A stretch of DNA of 64,000 nt, from the NCBI GenBank assembly GCA_000531095.1, contig HG799462.1:1558894-1622893 (forward strand), given 5' to 3'. The DNA comes from Gemmata massiliana (GTDB taxonomy: Bacteria; Planctomycetota; Planctomycetia; Gemmatales; Gemmataceae). The first letter of the stretch is position 1, and every line of letters begins with the position of its first letter. The notes beneath the pieces were generated by a model. It did not search any database, was not told where the DNA came from, and saw only the letters and a list, made by a program, of their open reading frames with translations. This document shows, piece after piece, positions 43,192 to 52,386 of this stretch. The position numbers and the translations under genes were made by a program.

Positions 43192-44445
43192 TTACGCGTG
43201 CGGCCGCCGTCGGGCGATTTTCAAGACCGCCCGGTGGTCCTGGCCGAACTTGCACAGCCCGTCGCAGTGGGTGCCGAGATCGGAGAAGAGAATGTAATGA
43301 AGGTCGGCAGCGGCGAACGTGGGGCGGGCGAGCTGAGCGTGGATCTCCCGCTCTCGGGCGTCCGGGGCGACCAGGTAGAGCTGGTCCGGTCGGGCGGCAG
43401 CAGACGCCGCGAGATCGAGGAGCCGCAGGATGCCGGAGTAGATGGAGGTACTCTTCTCCACCTCGAACCCGCACACCACCCGTCCCCCGGCCGGATCGAG
43501 CCAGAGCACGTCGATGAGGGATACGGTCTGGGCCACCTCGGGCGTCAGGCCCAAGTCGCCGGGGAGGGACGCTACGCAGAGGGAGGAAAGCGGGACGCCG
43601 TCGAAGACCCGCCGGCGGTCGTTCGCGGCCACGTGGACAACGCACCCGAGCGCCCGCCCGGTCTTGGCCAAGAGGTACTGCATCCGCAGGTGGTCGTCCT
43701 CTTCCTTCCGGTCGGCCTCGACCTCCTGGTGCCGCTTCCGAGCGACTTTGTCGGCCGCCGCCCGCTCTTCGGCCAAAACCGCCGCCGCCGTCTCGCTTAC
43801 CACCAGCCGGCCGACCCCGACCTCGAACAGGAGGCCGGCAAGCGCCCCGAGGTCGGTAGAGAGCGGCGGGGCAAGGCGGGCGTTCGCCCCCCGAATGGTC
43901 TCCCGCATCTCCAGGTACGCCGCCCAGGAGCCGAGTTTCTTCGAGTCAGCAAAGACGGCATTGAACCCGCGGAGAATCGCCGTGTTGAACGGCGGAAAGA
44001 GGGTCGGGTGGAGGAAGTAGAGGACGTTCGCCAGAGCCGGGCCGAGGCCCTTGATCCGGAGCCGGTCGAGGGAGAATACCAGGTCAAGGAGCTTGCTCTC
44101 GTCGGCGGTGTTCAGACAGCCGTCCAGGAAGTCCGCGAAGGCCCGCTTGTGGGCGTCGTTCTCGTAGATGTCCGGGATGCGGAGCTTCGGCTTCCAGTAG
44201 AAGGCGTGCGCGGCTCCTTGAAACACCTGTTTCTGCTCGGTGACGGACTCGAGCACCGTCTCGAGCGGCGACCCCTTGTAGTCGTTCCCGAACGTGCCCC
44301 CGCGAACGGCCCGCACCACCGCTTCGACCCCGCGGCGGATCGACCGGAACGCCTTCAGCCGGTTTCCGTCGTGCAGAAACCAGGTGTGGTAGACGGACTC
44401 CCGATCCTGGCGGTAGCGGTCGGCGAGGGAGTTCAGGTCGGACAC
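43192..44445 (-). CDS. Predicted PD-(D/E)XK-type nuclease, stand-alone
   Basis: 417 residues, no signal. The N-terminal 200 residues are helical ([39 protein letters not shown], which resembles a DNA-binding helix-hairpin motif). A coiled segment rich in Glu/Lys follows (about 215-245). The C-terminal domain has [12 protein letters not shown] then [19 protein letters not shown], which fits the D...ExK catalytic signature of restriction-type nucleases, with the region about 305-335. No methyltransferase or other defence gene is adjacent. It might be a solitary defence nuclease or a repair factor. It lies on the opposite strand from the flanking metal operons and so may be an insertion among them. 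Confidence 0.62.
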   Translation of the reverse strand: MSDLNSLADRYRQDRESVYHTWFLHDGNRLKAFRSIRRGVEAVVRAVRGGTFGNDYKGSPLETVLESVTEQKQVFQGAAHAFYWKPKLRIPDIYENDAHKRAFADFLDGCLNTADESKLLDLVFSLDRLRIKGLGPALANVLYFLHPTLFPPFNTAILRGFNAVFADSKKLGSWAAYLEMRETIRGANARLAPPLSTDLGALAGLLFEVGVGRLVVSETAAAVLAEERAAADKVARKRHQEVEADRKEEDDHLRMQYLLAKTGRALGCVVHVAANDRRRVFDGVPLSSLCVASLPGDLGLTPEVAQTVSLIDVLWLDPAGGRVVCGFEVEKSTSIYSGILRLLDLAASAAARPDQLYLVAPDAREREIHAQLARPTFAAADLHYILFSDLGTHCDGLCKFGQDHRAVLKIARRRPHA

Positions 44446-44532
44446 GGTGTCACCTCCGGGAGGTTAGGCTGTCATCCTGGGTTCTCACCGCCGGTCCGTC
44501 AACCGCGGCGACCGGCGCCGCCCCAGAGTTTG

Positions 44533-44580
44533 ATACCCCCTGGGAGTATCCTTGACTTATACCCCCTGGGGGTATATTAT
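44533..44580 (+). promoter_or_regulatory. CsoR operators and promoter of the csoR-copZ-copA operon
   Basis: Two G-tract palindromes: ATACCCCCTGGGAGTAT (44533-44549) and TATACCCCCTGGGGGTATA (44558-44576). TTGACT (44552-44557) lies between them as the -35, and TATTAT (44575-44580), 17 bp downstream, is a good -10. The perfect second palindrome therefore fills the promoter spacer. This matches the known CsoR operator type and fits repression lifted by Cu(I). Confidence 0.88.
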
Positions 44581-44614
44581 TGAACGGGTAGGACGACGCA
44601 GCGGGAGGCGGAAT

Positions 44615-44905
44615 ATGGACGCGGACACGAAGAAACGGGTGGGTACTCGGGTGAAGCGGATCGCCGGCCAGGTGGCCGGCGTGCAGCGGATGCTCGACGA
44701 GGACCGCTACTGTGTCGACGTGCTGAACCAGATCGCCGCCATCCGCTCGGCGCTCGACGCCGTGGGAGTGGAGCTCATCTCTGCTCACCTCGAGTCGTGC
44801 GTCACGGGCCACGGCACAGGCAGCGAGCACGAGTGTGCGAAGTCCCTGAACAAGGACGAGCTCCTGGCCGAGGTGAGGGCCGTTCTATCGCAGTTCCTGA
44901 AGTGA
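44615..44905 (+). CDS. csoR: Copper-sensing repressor CsoR
   Basis: 96-residue all-helical repressor of the CsoR/RcnR family. The Cu(I) ligands are in place: Cys in DRYCVDVL, and His and Cys in ISAHLESCV (the C-H-C set), plus Tyr/Glu second-shell candidates. The N-terminal segment TRVKRIAGQVAGVQRMLDED is typical. The ATG at 44615 follows GGGAGG; upstream in-frame codons lie within the operator. It autoregulates through the two operators just upstream and should control copZ, copA and the cupredoxin gene. Confidence 0.93.
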   Translation: MDADTKKRVGTRVKRIAGQVAGVQRMLDEDRYCVDVLNQIAAIRSALDAVGVELISAHLESCVTGHGTGSEHECAKSLNKDELLAEVRAVLSQFLK

Positions 44906-44927
44906 GTTCACAACAGAGGAGAAGAAC

Positions 44928-45131
44928 ATGGAAACCACCACTCTCACCGCCGGCGGGATCGTCTGCGGCGGATGTGCGAAAGCAGTCAAGGCGGCGGTCT
45001 CGGCCGTGCCCGGCGTGTCCGGTGTCCAGGTCGAAGTCGCAGACAAGCGGGTCACCGTCACCCACGACGAGCGGGTGACGAGATCGGTCATCGAGGACAC
45101 GCTAAAGAGGGCCGGGTTCCAGCCCGCGTAG
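44928..45131 (+). CDS. copZ: CopZ-like copper chaperone
   Basis: 67-residue HMA domain protein, cytosolic. The metal loop reads GGIVCGGCAKAV (Cys pair separated by two Gly), and the fold pattern VPGVSGVQVEVADKRVTV...LKRAGF is typical. It would carry Cu(I) to the ATPase encoded 9 bp downstream. AGAGGAG precedes the ATG. The usual Met before the CxxC is replaced by Ile-Val, which is seen in some family members. Confidence 0.9.
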   Translation: METTTLTAGGIVCGGCAKAVKAAVSAVPGVSGVQVEVADKRVTVTHDERVTRSVIEDTLKRAGFQPA

Positions 45132-45140
45132 GAGTCAATC

Positions 45141-47446
45141 ATGAGCGCGACAAACATCGAACCCGCGAGCCGCGTAGACATGCCAGTAGTCGGCATGCAC
45201 TGCGCGGCTTGCGCCGTCCGCATTGAGGGGGCGCTCGGCCAGGCCCCCGGCGTGTCAAAGGCCGCTGTCAACTTCGCCACCGGCCGGGCGACTGTCGAGT
45301 ATGACCCGGCTTCTACCGCCCCGGACGCTCTTCGGGACGTCGTGCGTGGGGCCGGGTACGACGCAGTACTTCCGACTCCGGGCCACCACGGCGGCGGTGT
45401 GTCGGACGCCGAGGAGGCGGCCAGGGAGGCGGACTTCCAGCGAACGCGGCTCAAGTTCCTCGTCGCCGCCGCCCTCACTGTTCCCGTCGCCGTTATCGCG
45501 ATGGCGGGGCACCTCATCCCGTCGCTTGCGCCGGTGCTCGACTTTCCGGGACGTGCGTGGGTCGAGCTCGCGCTCACCACCCCGGTCCTCTTCTGGGCCG
45601 GGCGCGAGTTTTTCACGGGCGCATGGGCCGCGGCCCGGCACCGCGCTGCGGACATGAACACACTGGTCGCGATCGGGACACTCTCGGCCTACGCCTACAG
45701 CGTCGTGGCGGTCGTTGCCCCGGAGTGGCTCACCGTGGGCGGCGCGGGTGAGCATGCCGGGCACGTCGCGTCAGCGCCGGTCGGAGTGTACTTCGAGGTG
45801 GCGGCGGTGATCGTGACACTCATCCTCCTCGGGCGGCTCCTCGAAGCCCGCGCACGGAGCCGAACGGGTGGCGCAATCCGGGCGCTCATCGGGTTATCGC
45901 CGAAAATCGCCCGTGTCGAGCGGGACGGCACAGAGGCCGATGTGCCGCTCGCAGACGTTCGCGTAGGCGATGTCGTGCGGGTGCGGCCCGGTGAGAAGGT
46001 GCCCGTTGACGGCACGGTCATTGACGGTTCGTCGGCGGTGGACGAGAGCATGCTCACCGGCGAGCCACTCCCGGTGACGAAAGGGCCCGGCGATCCGGTT
46101 ATCGGGGCTACGGTGAACACGACCGGCTCCTTCCGGATGACGGCGACGAAGGTCGGGGCCGACACCGTTCTCCAGCAGATCGTCCGCCTCGTGCAGGACG
46201 CCCAAGGGTCGAAGGCTCCGATTCAGAAGCTCGCAGACACCGTAGTCGGCTACTTCGTCCCGGCGGTCCTGTGCCTTGCGATCCTCACCTTCGTCGCCTG
46301 GTTTAACCTCGCTCCGCCCGAGACGCGCCTCACCTTGGCACTTCTCACCTTTGTCTCGGTGCTCATCATCGCGTGCCCATGTGCGCTCGGGCTTGCAACA
46401 CCGACCGCGGTCATGGTCGGCACCGGCCGGGGGGCGCAGACGGGGATTCTGATCAAAGGCGGTGAGCCGCTCGAAGCGGCCGGGCGGCTGACCACCGTCG
46501 TCCTCGACAAGACGGGCACGGTAACGGAGGGCAAGCCCGCGGTGACCGAGGTCGTGCCCGCGGGGCTTCCGGCCGACGAGCTCGTGCGACTTGCGGCGGC
46601 GGCCGAGCAAGGTCGGAGCACCCACTCGCCCGCGCCGTCATCGAGGCCGCCCGCACCCGCGGCCTTCACGTTCCCAACGCAGACTCGTTTGAAGCCGTCC
46701 CCGGTCACGGTTTGGTGGCGCGAGTCGAGGGCCGGGTGGTGCTGGTCGGGAACGCCCGGCTGCTCACGGCACGCGGCGTCGCGTTCGACGCGGCTGCGGC
46801 CGACCGAACCGTGAAAGCGGGAAAGACTATCCTGCTCGTCGCCGTCGACGGCGCGTACGCGGGCCTGCTCGCCGTGGCGGACCCGATCAAGGTGACCTCG
46901 AAGGCGGCGGTCGGGAAGATCCGCGCGATGGGCCTCGAGGTGGTTCTCCTCACCGGGGACAACCGGGGCACGGCGGAGGCGGTGGCACGTGAAGTCGGCA
47001 TCGATCACGTCGTGGCCGAAGTGCTCCCCGAGGGCAAGGTGGCCGAGGTGCGAAAACTCCGTGCGGCGGGCCGGGTTGTCGCGATGGTCGGGGACGGCAT
47101 CAACGACGCTCCTGCGCTCGCCGAAGCCGACGTCGGAATCGCAATGGGGACGGGAACGGACGTAGCGATCGAGGCGGCTGACATCACGCTGGTCAAAGGC
47201 GACCTGTCCGGTGTGGCCTCCTCCATCGCGCTCTCACGGGCGACCATGCGGACCATCCGGCAGAACTTGGTCTTCGCGTTCGGGTACAACGTGCTCGGCA
47301 TCCCGATCGCTGCCGGGGTCCTGTATCCGCTCACCGGGTGGCTGCTCAGCCCGATCCTCGCGTCGGCTGCGATGGCGCTCTCGTCGGTCAGCGTGGTGGC
47401 GAACGCCCTCCGGCTCGGCCGTATCGATCTGAAGAGGGGAGGCTGA
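45141..47446 (+). pseudogene. copA: Copper-exporting P1B-type ATPase CopA with a single-base frameshift
   Basis: Cu(I)-ATPase about 768 residues long when joined. Frame 1 (45141 on) has an HMA domain ([12 protein letters not shown]), TMs, a TGEP actuator loop, the CPC helix ([13 protein letters not shown]) and DKTGT. At 46613-46614 the sequence reads GGTCGGAGCACCCA where GGTTCGGAGCACCCA would encode the conserved SEHPL of the nucleotide-binding domain. One T appears missing. The other frame then continues without interruption: [25 protein letters not shown], and the last helices with YN...P and [12 protein letters not shown], ending at 47446. All Cu(I)-ATPase signatures are present across the break. 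It is either inactivated recently or a sequencing error. No slippery heptamer is seen at the break. Confidence 0.88.
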
Positions 47447-47449
47447 CAC

Positions 47450-47830
47450 ATGGACACGGCACAGATAGTGGTCACGGCGGGAGGGCTTGCCCTCATCGGG
47501 TTTATCCTGTGGTTCTTCTTCGGACCCCGCGGCGCGACAGCGGCGCGGGAGACTGAATCGGGCGTCCAGGAGGTGGAGGTGGTTGTCCGCGGCGGCTACA
47601 CGCCCGACCGCATTGAGGTGCGGCAGGGCCGGCCGGTGCGGCTCGCGTTCCGGCGTGAGGAGTCGAACCCGTGCACCGAACAGGTCATCCTCGGTGACTT
47701 CGGCATCTCCCGCACTCTTCCGGAGGGCGAGCGGGTAGAGGTCGAATTCACCCCCGACCGGCCAGGCGAATTCACCTTCCACTGCGGGATGAACATGGTG
47801 CGAGGCAAGCTGGTGGTAAAGCCCGAGTGA
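47450..47830 (+). CDS. Membrane-anchored cupredoxin-domain protein
   Basis: 126 residues. One N-terminal helix (IVVTAGGLALIGFILWFFFG) anchors a beta-sandwich of the EfeO/cupredoxin type. Candidate copper ligands are Cys in NPCTEQV and Cys, His and Met in FTFHCGMNM. The start overlaps the ribosome site inside the copA end (GGGAGGCTGA), 4 bp after its stop. It is last in the CsoR operon and could accept Cu(I) released by CopA on the outer side of the membrane. Confidence 0.82.
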   Translation: MDTAQIVVTAGGLALIGFILWFFFGPRGATAARETESGVQEVEVVVRGGYTPDRIEVRQGRPVRLAFRREESNPCTEQVILGDFGISRTLPEGERVEVEFTPDRPGEFTFHCGMNMVRGKLVVKPE

Positions 47831-47897
47831 TTCAGACTTCAGTTTCCGAGAAGGCTCACGCACGAACGGCACCATAACGGCGGAGGAGGCGCTCGAC

Positions 47898-48545
47898 ATG
47901 GCGAAGGGACGTGAGAGCGGGATGCCCGATAGAGATCACTGGGGCACCTTCTTCAACCCGACGTGCATCGTCTCCCGGCTCGACTGCGCGGGGTCGTTCG
48001 ACGTGGTCGAGTTCGGCTGCGGCTACGGCCTCTTCACCGTCCCGGCCGCGAAGGCGGTGACCGGCACCGTCTACTCGCTCGACATCGAGCCGGAGATGGT
48101 GGCGGCGACGGCCGAACTCGTCGCCCGGAGCGGGGCTCTGAACGTTCGGGTTGAGCAGCGGGACTTTCTCGCCGACGGGTGCGGTCGGCCGGACGCGAGC
48201 GCCGGTTACGCCATGCTCTTCAACATCCTCCACGTCGAAGACCCGGTCGCACTACTCCGCGAGGTGTACCGCGCGCTCGCCCCGCGCGGCCGGGCGGGCG
48301 TCATCCACTGGAAGCACGACCCGTCAACGCCCCGCGGGCCGTCTCTCTCCATCCGCCCGACGCTCGAACAGTGCCGCGCCTGGGCCGAAACGAGCGGGTT
48401 CCACTTCGTCCGCGCCGAGGACCTCTGCTGCTGCTCCTGGCACTGGGGGATGGTGCTGGAGCGGCCAGCCGAATGGCCGCACCGGTTCGGCTCATCCCGA
48501 TCTACCGCTTCTGCCGATAATGCAGAAGGTAAGCACACTCACTGA
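47898..48545 (+). CDS. Class I SAM-dependent methyltransferase
   Basis: 215 residues. The SAM-binding motif I is VVEFGCGYGLFTVPAA (about 36-51), motif II has LDIEPEMVAAT, and motif IV is near ML-FNILHVEDP. The protein lacks the Cys arrangement of ArsM; its notable Cys are VEFGCG and CCCSWHWG near the C-terminus. Substrate unknown. GGAGGAGG precedes the ATG by about 9 bp; an internal ATG at 47922 is possible. It follows the copper operon by 67 bp and precedes a TolC gene; a metal link is only contextual. Confidence 0.75.
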   Translation: MAKGRESGMPDRDHWGTFFNPTCIVSRLDCAGSFDVVEFGCGYGLFTVPAAKAVTGTVYSLDIEPEMVAATAELVARSGALNVRVEQRDFLADGCGRPDASAGYAMLFNILHVEDPVALLREVYRALAPRGRAGVIHWKHDPSTPRGPSLSIRPTLEQCRAWAETSGFHFVRAEDLCCCSWHWGMVLERPAEWPHRFGSSRSTASADNAEGKHTH

Positions 48546-48632
48546 CCACCCCCGGTAAGTCGTGGCGGCGACGTCCGGCGAGTGCCGTGCGGACCTTTTC
48601 GGTCCGCGCTCGGCGTTGCCCCAGGACGACCC

Positions 48633-50054
48633 ATGACGAGTTCTCGCACGGCCCGAGTGTTTGCGACGGTCATCTTGGCAGGCGCACCCGGCTGCGTGTC
48701 GGGTCCACCTTCCCACGTGCCCCCTCCGCCCGCGCTACCGACCGCCCATGTCGGCCGGCCCGCACAACCGACGGACCGCGTCGTCCCCGCCGGGGCTATG
48801 GTGCCCGCCGTGTCTCCGCAGGCACCGTCCGGACCCCTCTCTCTCGACGACCTGACGCGCCTTGCGCTCTCGAGCCACCCGCGACTTGCCGAGGCGGGCT
48901 TCTCGGTCGAGGCCGCTCGCGGCCGGGCGATCCAGGCGGGTCTCTACCCGAACCCGACGCTGTCGGTGACCGGGGACGAACTCGGCGACGTGCAGGGCCC
49001 GGGCGGGATCTGGACGGGCCCCTATGCGAGCCAGGAAATCGTTACGGGCGGGAAGCTGAAACTCAGCCGCTCTGCGGCGGAGCGGGAAACCGACCAGGCA
49101 GCACTCGGGCTGGCAGGCCAGCGGTACACACTTCTTGCCGCGGTCAGGCAGGCGTACTTCGACGCGCTCGCCCTCCAGCGCCGGGTTGAGATGCTCTCCG
49201 ACGTGCTCGATCTCGTCGACAAGGCGGTCGAGCAGACGAAAACTCTCGTCGAGGCAAAGCAGGCGGCGCGGCTGAGCCTCATCCAGCTCCAGACCGAGGC
49301 GGCGCGGCTCCGTGCGGACCGGGACGCTGTAAAACGGGAACTGCCGGCCGCGTACCAGCGGCTCGCCGCTGTGGTCGGTTCACCCGCGCTCGCCATCACG
49401 GGTGTGACGGGCACTCTCGACGTGACACTTCCGGAGTACGACCCCGCCGAGGCACGCCGCTTTATCCTCGAGTCGCACCCGGAGGTGAGGGCGGCGCAAG
49501 CCGGGATCGAGCGCGCCCGGCTCTTACTCCGCCGGGCCGAGGCCGAGCCGATCCCGAACGTCACGGTCGGCGCCGGGTACGTTCGCCAGAATCAGAACAA
49601 GTCGGACGACTGGGCGCTCGGGGTGAGCATGCCCGTGCCGGTCTGGAACCGGAACCAGGGAAACATCATCGCCGCGAGAGCGCAGGTAGGGGAGGCGGTG
49701 CAGCAGGTGGGCCGCGTACAGGCGGAACTCGCCGAACGGCTCGCTACGGCGCTGAGGGATTACGCCGCCGCCCGCGAGCGGTCCGACCAGTACCGCACGA
49801 AGGTGCTTCCCCTTGCGAAGGAGGCGTACGACGTGTCGCTCGCCGCGTACAAGGGCGGCCAGTTCGAGTACCTGCAAGTGCTCCAAGCCCAGCGGGCGCT
49901 AGCCGAGGCGAACATCGAGTACGTGCGCACGCTCGGCGAGGCCTGGCGAGCGGCCGGAATCCTCTCGGGCCTTCTTCTTGAGGAAGCGTGGCTGGCTGGC
50001 CCCGCTCAAGTGAGACCCCCTGAACCGAGGGCGCGTCCTGACGGCCGAAAGTGA
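48633..50054 (+). CDS. TolC-family outer-membrane efflux lipoprotein
   Basis: 473 residues from the ATG at 48633. Lipoprotein signal (VILAGAPGC, Cys about 20), Pro-rich linker, and paired TolC repeats with SQEIVTGGKLKLSR and MPVPVWNRNQG, as in the TolC on the minus strand at 30.2-31.7 kb. It would form the outer-membrane exit for an RND pump. No adaptor or permease is adjacent: the nearest downstream pump is at 58-64 kb. It follows the methyltransferase gene by 87 bp. Confidence 0.88.
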   Translation: MTSSRTARVFATVILAGAPGCVSGPPSHVPPPPALPTAHVGRPAQPTDRVVPAGAMVPAVSPQAPSGPLSLDDLTRLALSSHPRLAEAGFSVEAARGRAIQAGLYPNPTLSVTGDELGDVQGPGGIWTGPYASQEIVTGGKLKLSRSAAERETDQAALGLAGQRYTLLAAVRQAYFDALALQRRVEMLSDVLDLVDKAVEQTKTLVEAKQAARLSLIQLQTEAARLRADRDAVKRELPAAYQRLAAVVGSPALAITGVTGTLDVTLPEYDPAEARRFILESHPEVRAAQAGIERARLLLRRAEAEPIPNVTVGAGYVRQNQNKSDDWALGVSMPVPVWNRNQGNIIAARAQVGEAVQQVGRVQAELAERLATALRDYAAARERSDQYRTKVLPLAKEAYDVSLAAYKGGQFEYLQVLQAQRALAEANIEYVRTLGEAWRAAGILSGLLLEEAWLAGPAQVRPPEPRARPDGRK

Positions 50055-50142
50055 GTAGATATCGTGCCCACGGCGCGAGCGAACAACGGAAAGACACCGC
50101 TTTCAACCCCGGACCTGTGTCCGTTGACGTTGTTACTTCAAT

Positions 50143-50571
50143 GTGCTTACGCTGAAGCTTGTGACGAGGATTGCTTTCCCCCTCAGGCTGGTGACCGTTT
50201 TGTGTGTACTCCTCGCGCATGCCTTCTGCATGTGCGTGGGGGCTCATTCGGCCGGCGCGGAGACCGGTTTGGCGGCGAGCCGTCACGAATGCTGTCCCGA
50301 TAACGAGAGCGGCCATCACGCTCCATCAGACCAGAACGGTCACCGCCACGAAGATGGTTGTCAGCACTGCGGCGGCCTGACGCTTCGCGTTCCGGAGAAG
50401 GCCGAGGCGTCGATTACTGAGCCACCACTCCAGCTCGTCCCCGTGTTTAGCGTCACCTATCGATTCTCAATCGCACCGCGCTTCGATGTGCTGTCCGCGC
50501 GAAGACTTGCCCCATGCGACTCCTCTCCGCCGATGCCAATCCCGCAGCAGACGTGTGTCCTACTCGTCTGA
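50143..50571 (+). CDS. Small Cys/His-rich exported protein, copy D (CopL-like in style)
   Basis: 142 residues from GTG 50143. A hydrophobic signal (LRLVTVLCVLLAHAFCMC) ends in a CxC, followed by HECCPD, a His-rich stretch (GHHAPSDQNGHRHEDG), CQHCGG, a beta-like segment and a C-terminal CVLLV. The His content is higher than in copies A to C. It lies upstream of a His-rich lipoprotein, TolC, and a multicopper oxidase. The order of motifs places it in the same family. The start is uncertain: no strong ribosome site is visible. Confidence 0.65.
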   Translation: MLTLKLVTRIAFPLRLVTVLCVLLAHAFCMCVGAHSAGAETGLAASRHECCPDNESGHHAPSDQNGHRHEDGCQHCGGLTLRVPEKAEASITEPPLQLVPVFSVTYRFSIAPRFDVLSARRLAPCDSSPPMPIPQQTCVLLV

Positions 50572-50695
50572 TCCCACCCACCGTTCGCACCCGTTTGTAG
50601 CCGTGCGGAATAAACCCCTGCCGGCTTAGCCACCGCACGCATACGGCCCGATCCGTCGGGCCCGAGGTGGGCAACGTATTTCAGGCTGAACCACT

Positions 50696-50968
50696 ATGCA
50701 TTTCGTAAGAGCGGCTCTCGTCGCAGCACTCCTCATCGTCGTGGGCTGTCGGTCCACGGCCGAAATATTCACGCCGGCTCCCAACAGCCCTGCGAGCCCA
50801 GCCGCGGAAGCCGCGGAGTTGCCGACAGTCGGGGCCGGGTTGTCGCTCGACACCTCTCCCGATTCGGACAAAGAGTCAGCGCCCCGCGACGCGAGCATGC
50901 ACCAGCACATGGGCCACGGGTCGGCTCCGACCCGTCCGACGGCGAACGGAGGTGGTCATGAGCATTAG
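50696..50968 (+). CDS. Small His/Met-rich lipoprotein
   Basis: 90 residues: lipoprotein signal (VAALLIVVGC, Cys about 18), a Pro/Ala/Ser-rich linker, and a C-terminal His/Met tail (MHQHMGHGSA...GGGHEH) that could bind copper. No family is recognised. Its end overlaps the start of the next TolC gene by 11 bp, and the TolC ribosome site is inside it, so they are co-translated. Confidence 0.65.
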   Translation: MHFVRAALVAALLIVVGCRSTAEIFTPAPNSPASPAAEAAELPTVGAGLSLDTSPDSDKESAPRDASMHQHMGHGSAPTRPTANGGGHEH

Positions 50969-52376
50969 AACCCTCTCGTTGTTGGCCGTCATCCTGGGTG
51001 CCTCGGCGTGTCAGACCTTCCGGCCCGACGCCGGGTTCGACGAGGTGAGTCTCCTCGTCACCGACCGAGTCGGTATGGATGTCGTCTGGCGGACGGGCGG
51101 CGAGGAGGACGAGAAGGTGAGTCGCCGCGTGGCGGAGATGCTCGCGCGGCCGCTCTCTGCCGACGACGTCGTCCAGGTGACGCTGCTCAACAACCTTGAG
51201 CTTCTGTCGACCTACCAGGAGCTCGGGATCGCCCAGGCCGACGTCGTGCAGGCCGGCCTTCTTTCGAACCCATCGATCGGCATCGAGCGCCGCTCGCCGG
51301 GGAAAGCCCTCGAAGCGGACGTGGCGCTCGGGTTCCTCGACGCCTTCCTGATTCCTCTCCGCCGGCGCGTTGCGGGCGCGGGGTTCGAAGCGGCAAAGCT
51401 CCGCGTTTCAAAGGAAATAGTCGAGCACGCGTTTGAGGCGCGGCAGGGATATTTTGAACTCCAGGAGAAGATGCAACTCGCAGAGCTCAGGGAGAAAGCC
51501 CAGGCCGCCACCGAGGCCTCGGCCGAATCGGCGAGGAGGCTAAGGGAGGCCGGAAACGTTCCGCTGCTCGACGTCCAGAGGGAAGAGCTCCTCGCCGGCG
51601 AGGCGAAGCTGGAACTCGCTTCGGCCGAGGGGGAGGTTGTCACAGCGCGCGAGCGGCTTAACCGCCTCATGGGGCTCTGGGGAAAGGCGACCGGGTGGAC
51701 GATCCCGAGGCGGCTGCCCGAGTTGCCGAAAGACGACGCGGTGCCTGAGCAGCTCGAGCCGGTAGCGATCGAGAGCCGCCTCGATCTCGCCGCCGCGAGA
51801 CGGGAGCTCGAAGGCGCAGCGGAAAGCGTCGGCATCGCCCGGATCGCTGCCCTCATTCCGGACCTGACACTCACCGGGCACTACGAGCGAGAGCCCGAGG
51901 GCAGTGATTCGACCGGCCCGAGCCTTGAACTCCCGCTCCCGCTTTTTAACTGGGGGCGGGCGGCGTCGGGGCAAGCGCGAGCACGGTTCTCGCAGGCCGA
52001 GCGGAAGTACACGGCCCTTGCGATCGACATCCGCTCGGAAGTGCGGGCCGCATACGCTCGGATGAAGGTTGCGCGCGGAAAGGCCGCCTTCTACCGGCAC
52101 CGGGTGCTGCCCCTCCAGGAAGAGGCCTTGAAGCAGACCCAACTTCAATTCAACGGAATGCTCGTCGGCGTCTTTCAAGTCCTCGAAGCGAAGCGGAGTC
52201 AGATCGAAGCGGCAGAAAAGTTCATCGAGTCCCTCCACGACTACTGGGAAGCTCGGACCGAACTCGAAGCCGCCCTCGGGCGGACGCTTCCGCTCGTAGC
52301 GCCGGCAGAGCCGGTAGCCGACCCGGTTGCGCCGAAAGGCGCATCTGCCCACGCATCCCAACACGCACACCACTAA
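50958..52376 (+). CDS. TolC-family outer-membrane lipoprotein, copper-oxidation cluster
   Basis: 472 residues from the ATG at 50958 (CGGAGGTG upstream; a GTG at 50952 is an alternative). Lipoprotein signal (LLAVILGASAC), then TolC repeats with LPLPLFNWGRA and GVFQVLEAKRSQIEA. It is the most diverged of the four TolC proteins here and ends with an Ala/His tail (HASQHAHH). It precedes a multicopper oxidase by 10 bp. In several copper loci a TolC protein and oxidase are co-encoded without a pump, as in CopB/CopA-type systems, and this cluster fits that layout. Confidence 0.86.
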   Translation: MSIRTLSLLAVILGASACQTFRPDAGFDEVSLLVTDRVGMDVVWRTGGEEDEKVSRRVAEMLARPLSADDVVQVTLLNNLELLSTYQELGIAQADVVQAGLLSNPSIGIERRSPGKALEADVALGFLDAFLIPLRRRVAGAGFEAAKLRVSKEIVEHAFEARQGYFELQEKMQLAELREKAQAATEASAESARRLREAGNVPLLDVQREELLAGEAKLELASAEGEVVTARERLNRLMGLWGKATGWTIPRRLPELPKDDAVPEQLEPVAIESRLDLAAARRELEGAAESVGIARIAALIPDLTLTGHYEREPEGSDSTGPSLELPLPLFNWGRAASGQARARFSQAERKYTALAIDIRSEVRAAYARMKVARGKAAFYRHRVLPLQEEALKQTQLQFNGMLVGVFQVLEAKRSQIEAAEKFIESLHDYWEARTELEAALGRTLPLVAPAEPVADPVAPKGASAHASQHAHH

Positions 52377-52386
52377 CGGAGCAGTC

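Noticed and set aside
43087-44583. 498-codon plus-strand frame opposite the predicted nuclease
   Set aside because: Biased composition and no motifs; the minus-strand protein has normal composition and catalytic-like residues.
46600-46712. Programmed ribosomal frameshift in copA
   Set aside because: No slippery heptamer or downstream structure is visible at the break; the pattern fits a single missing base better.
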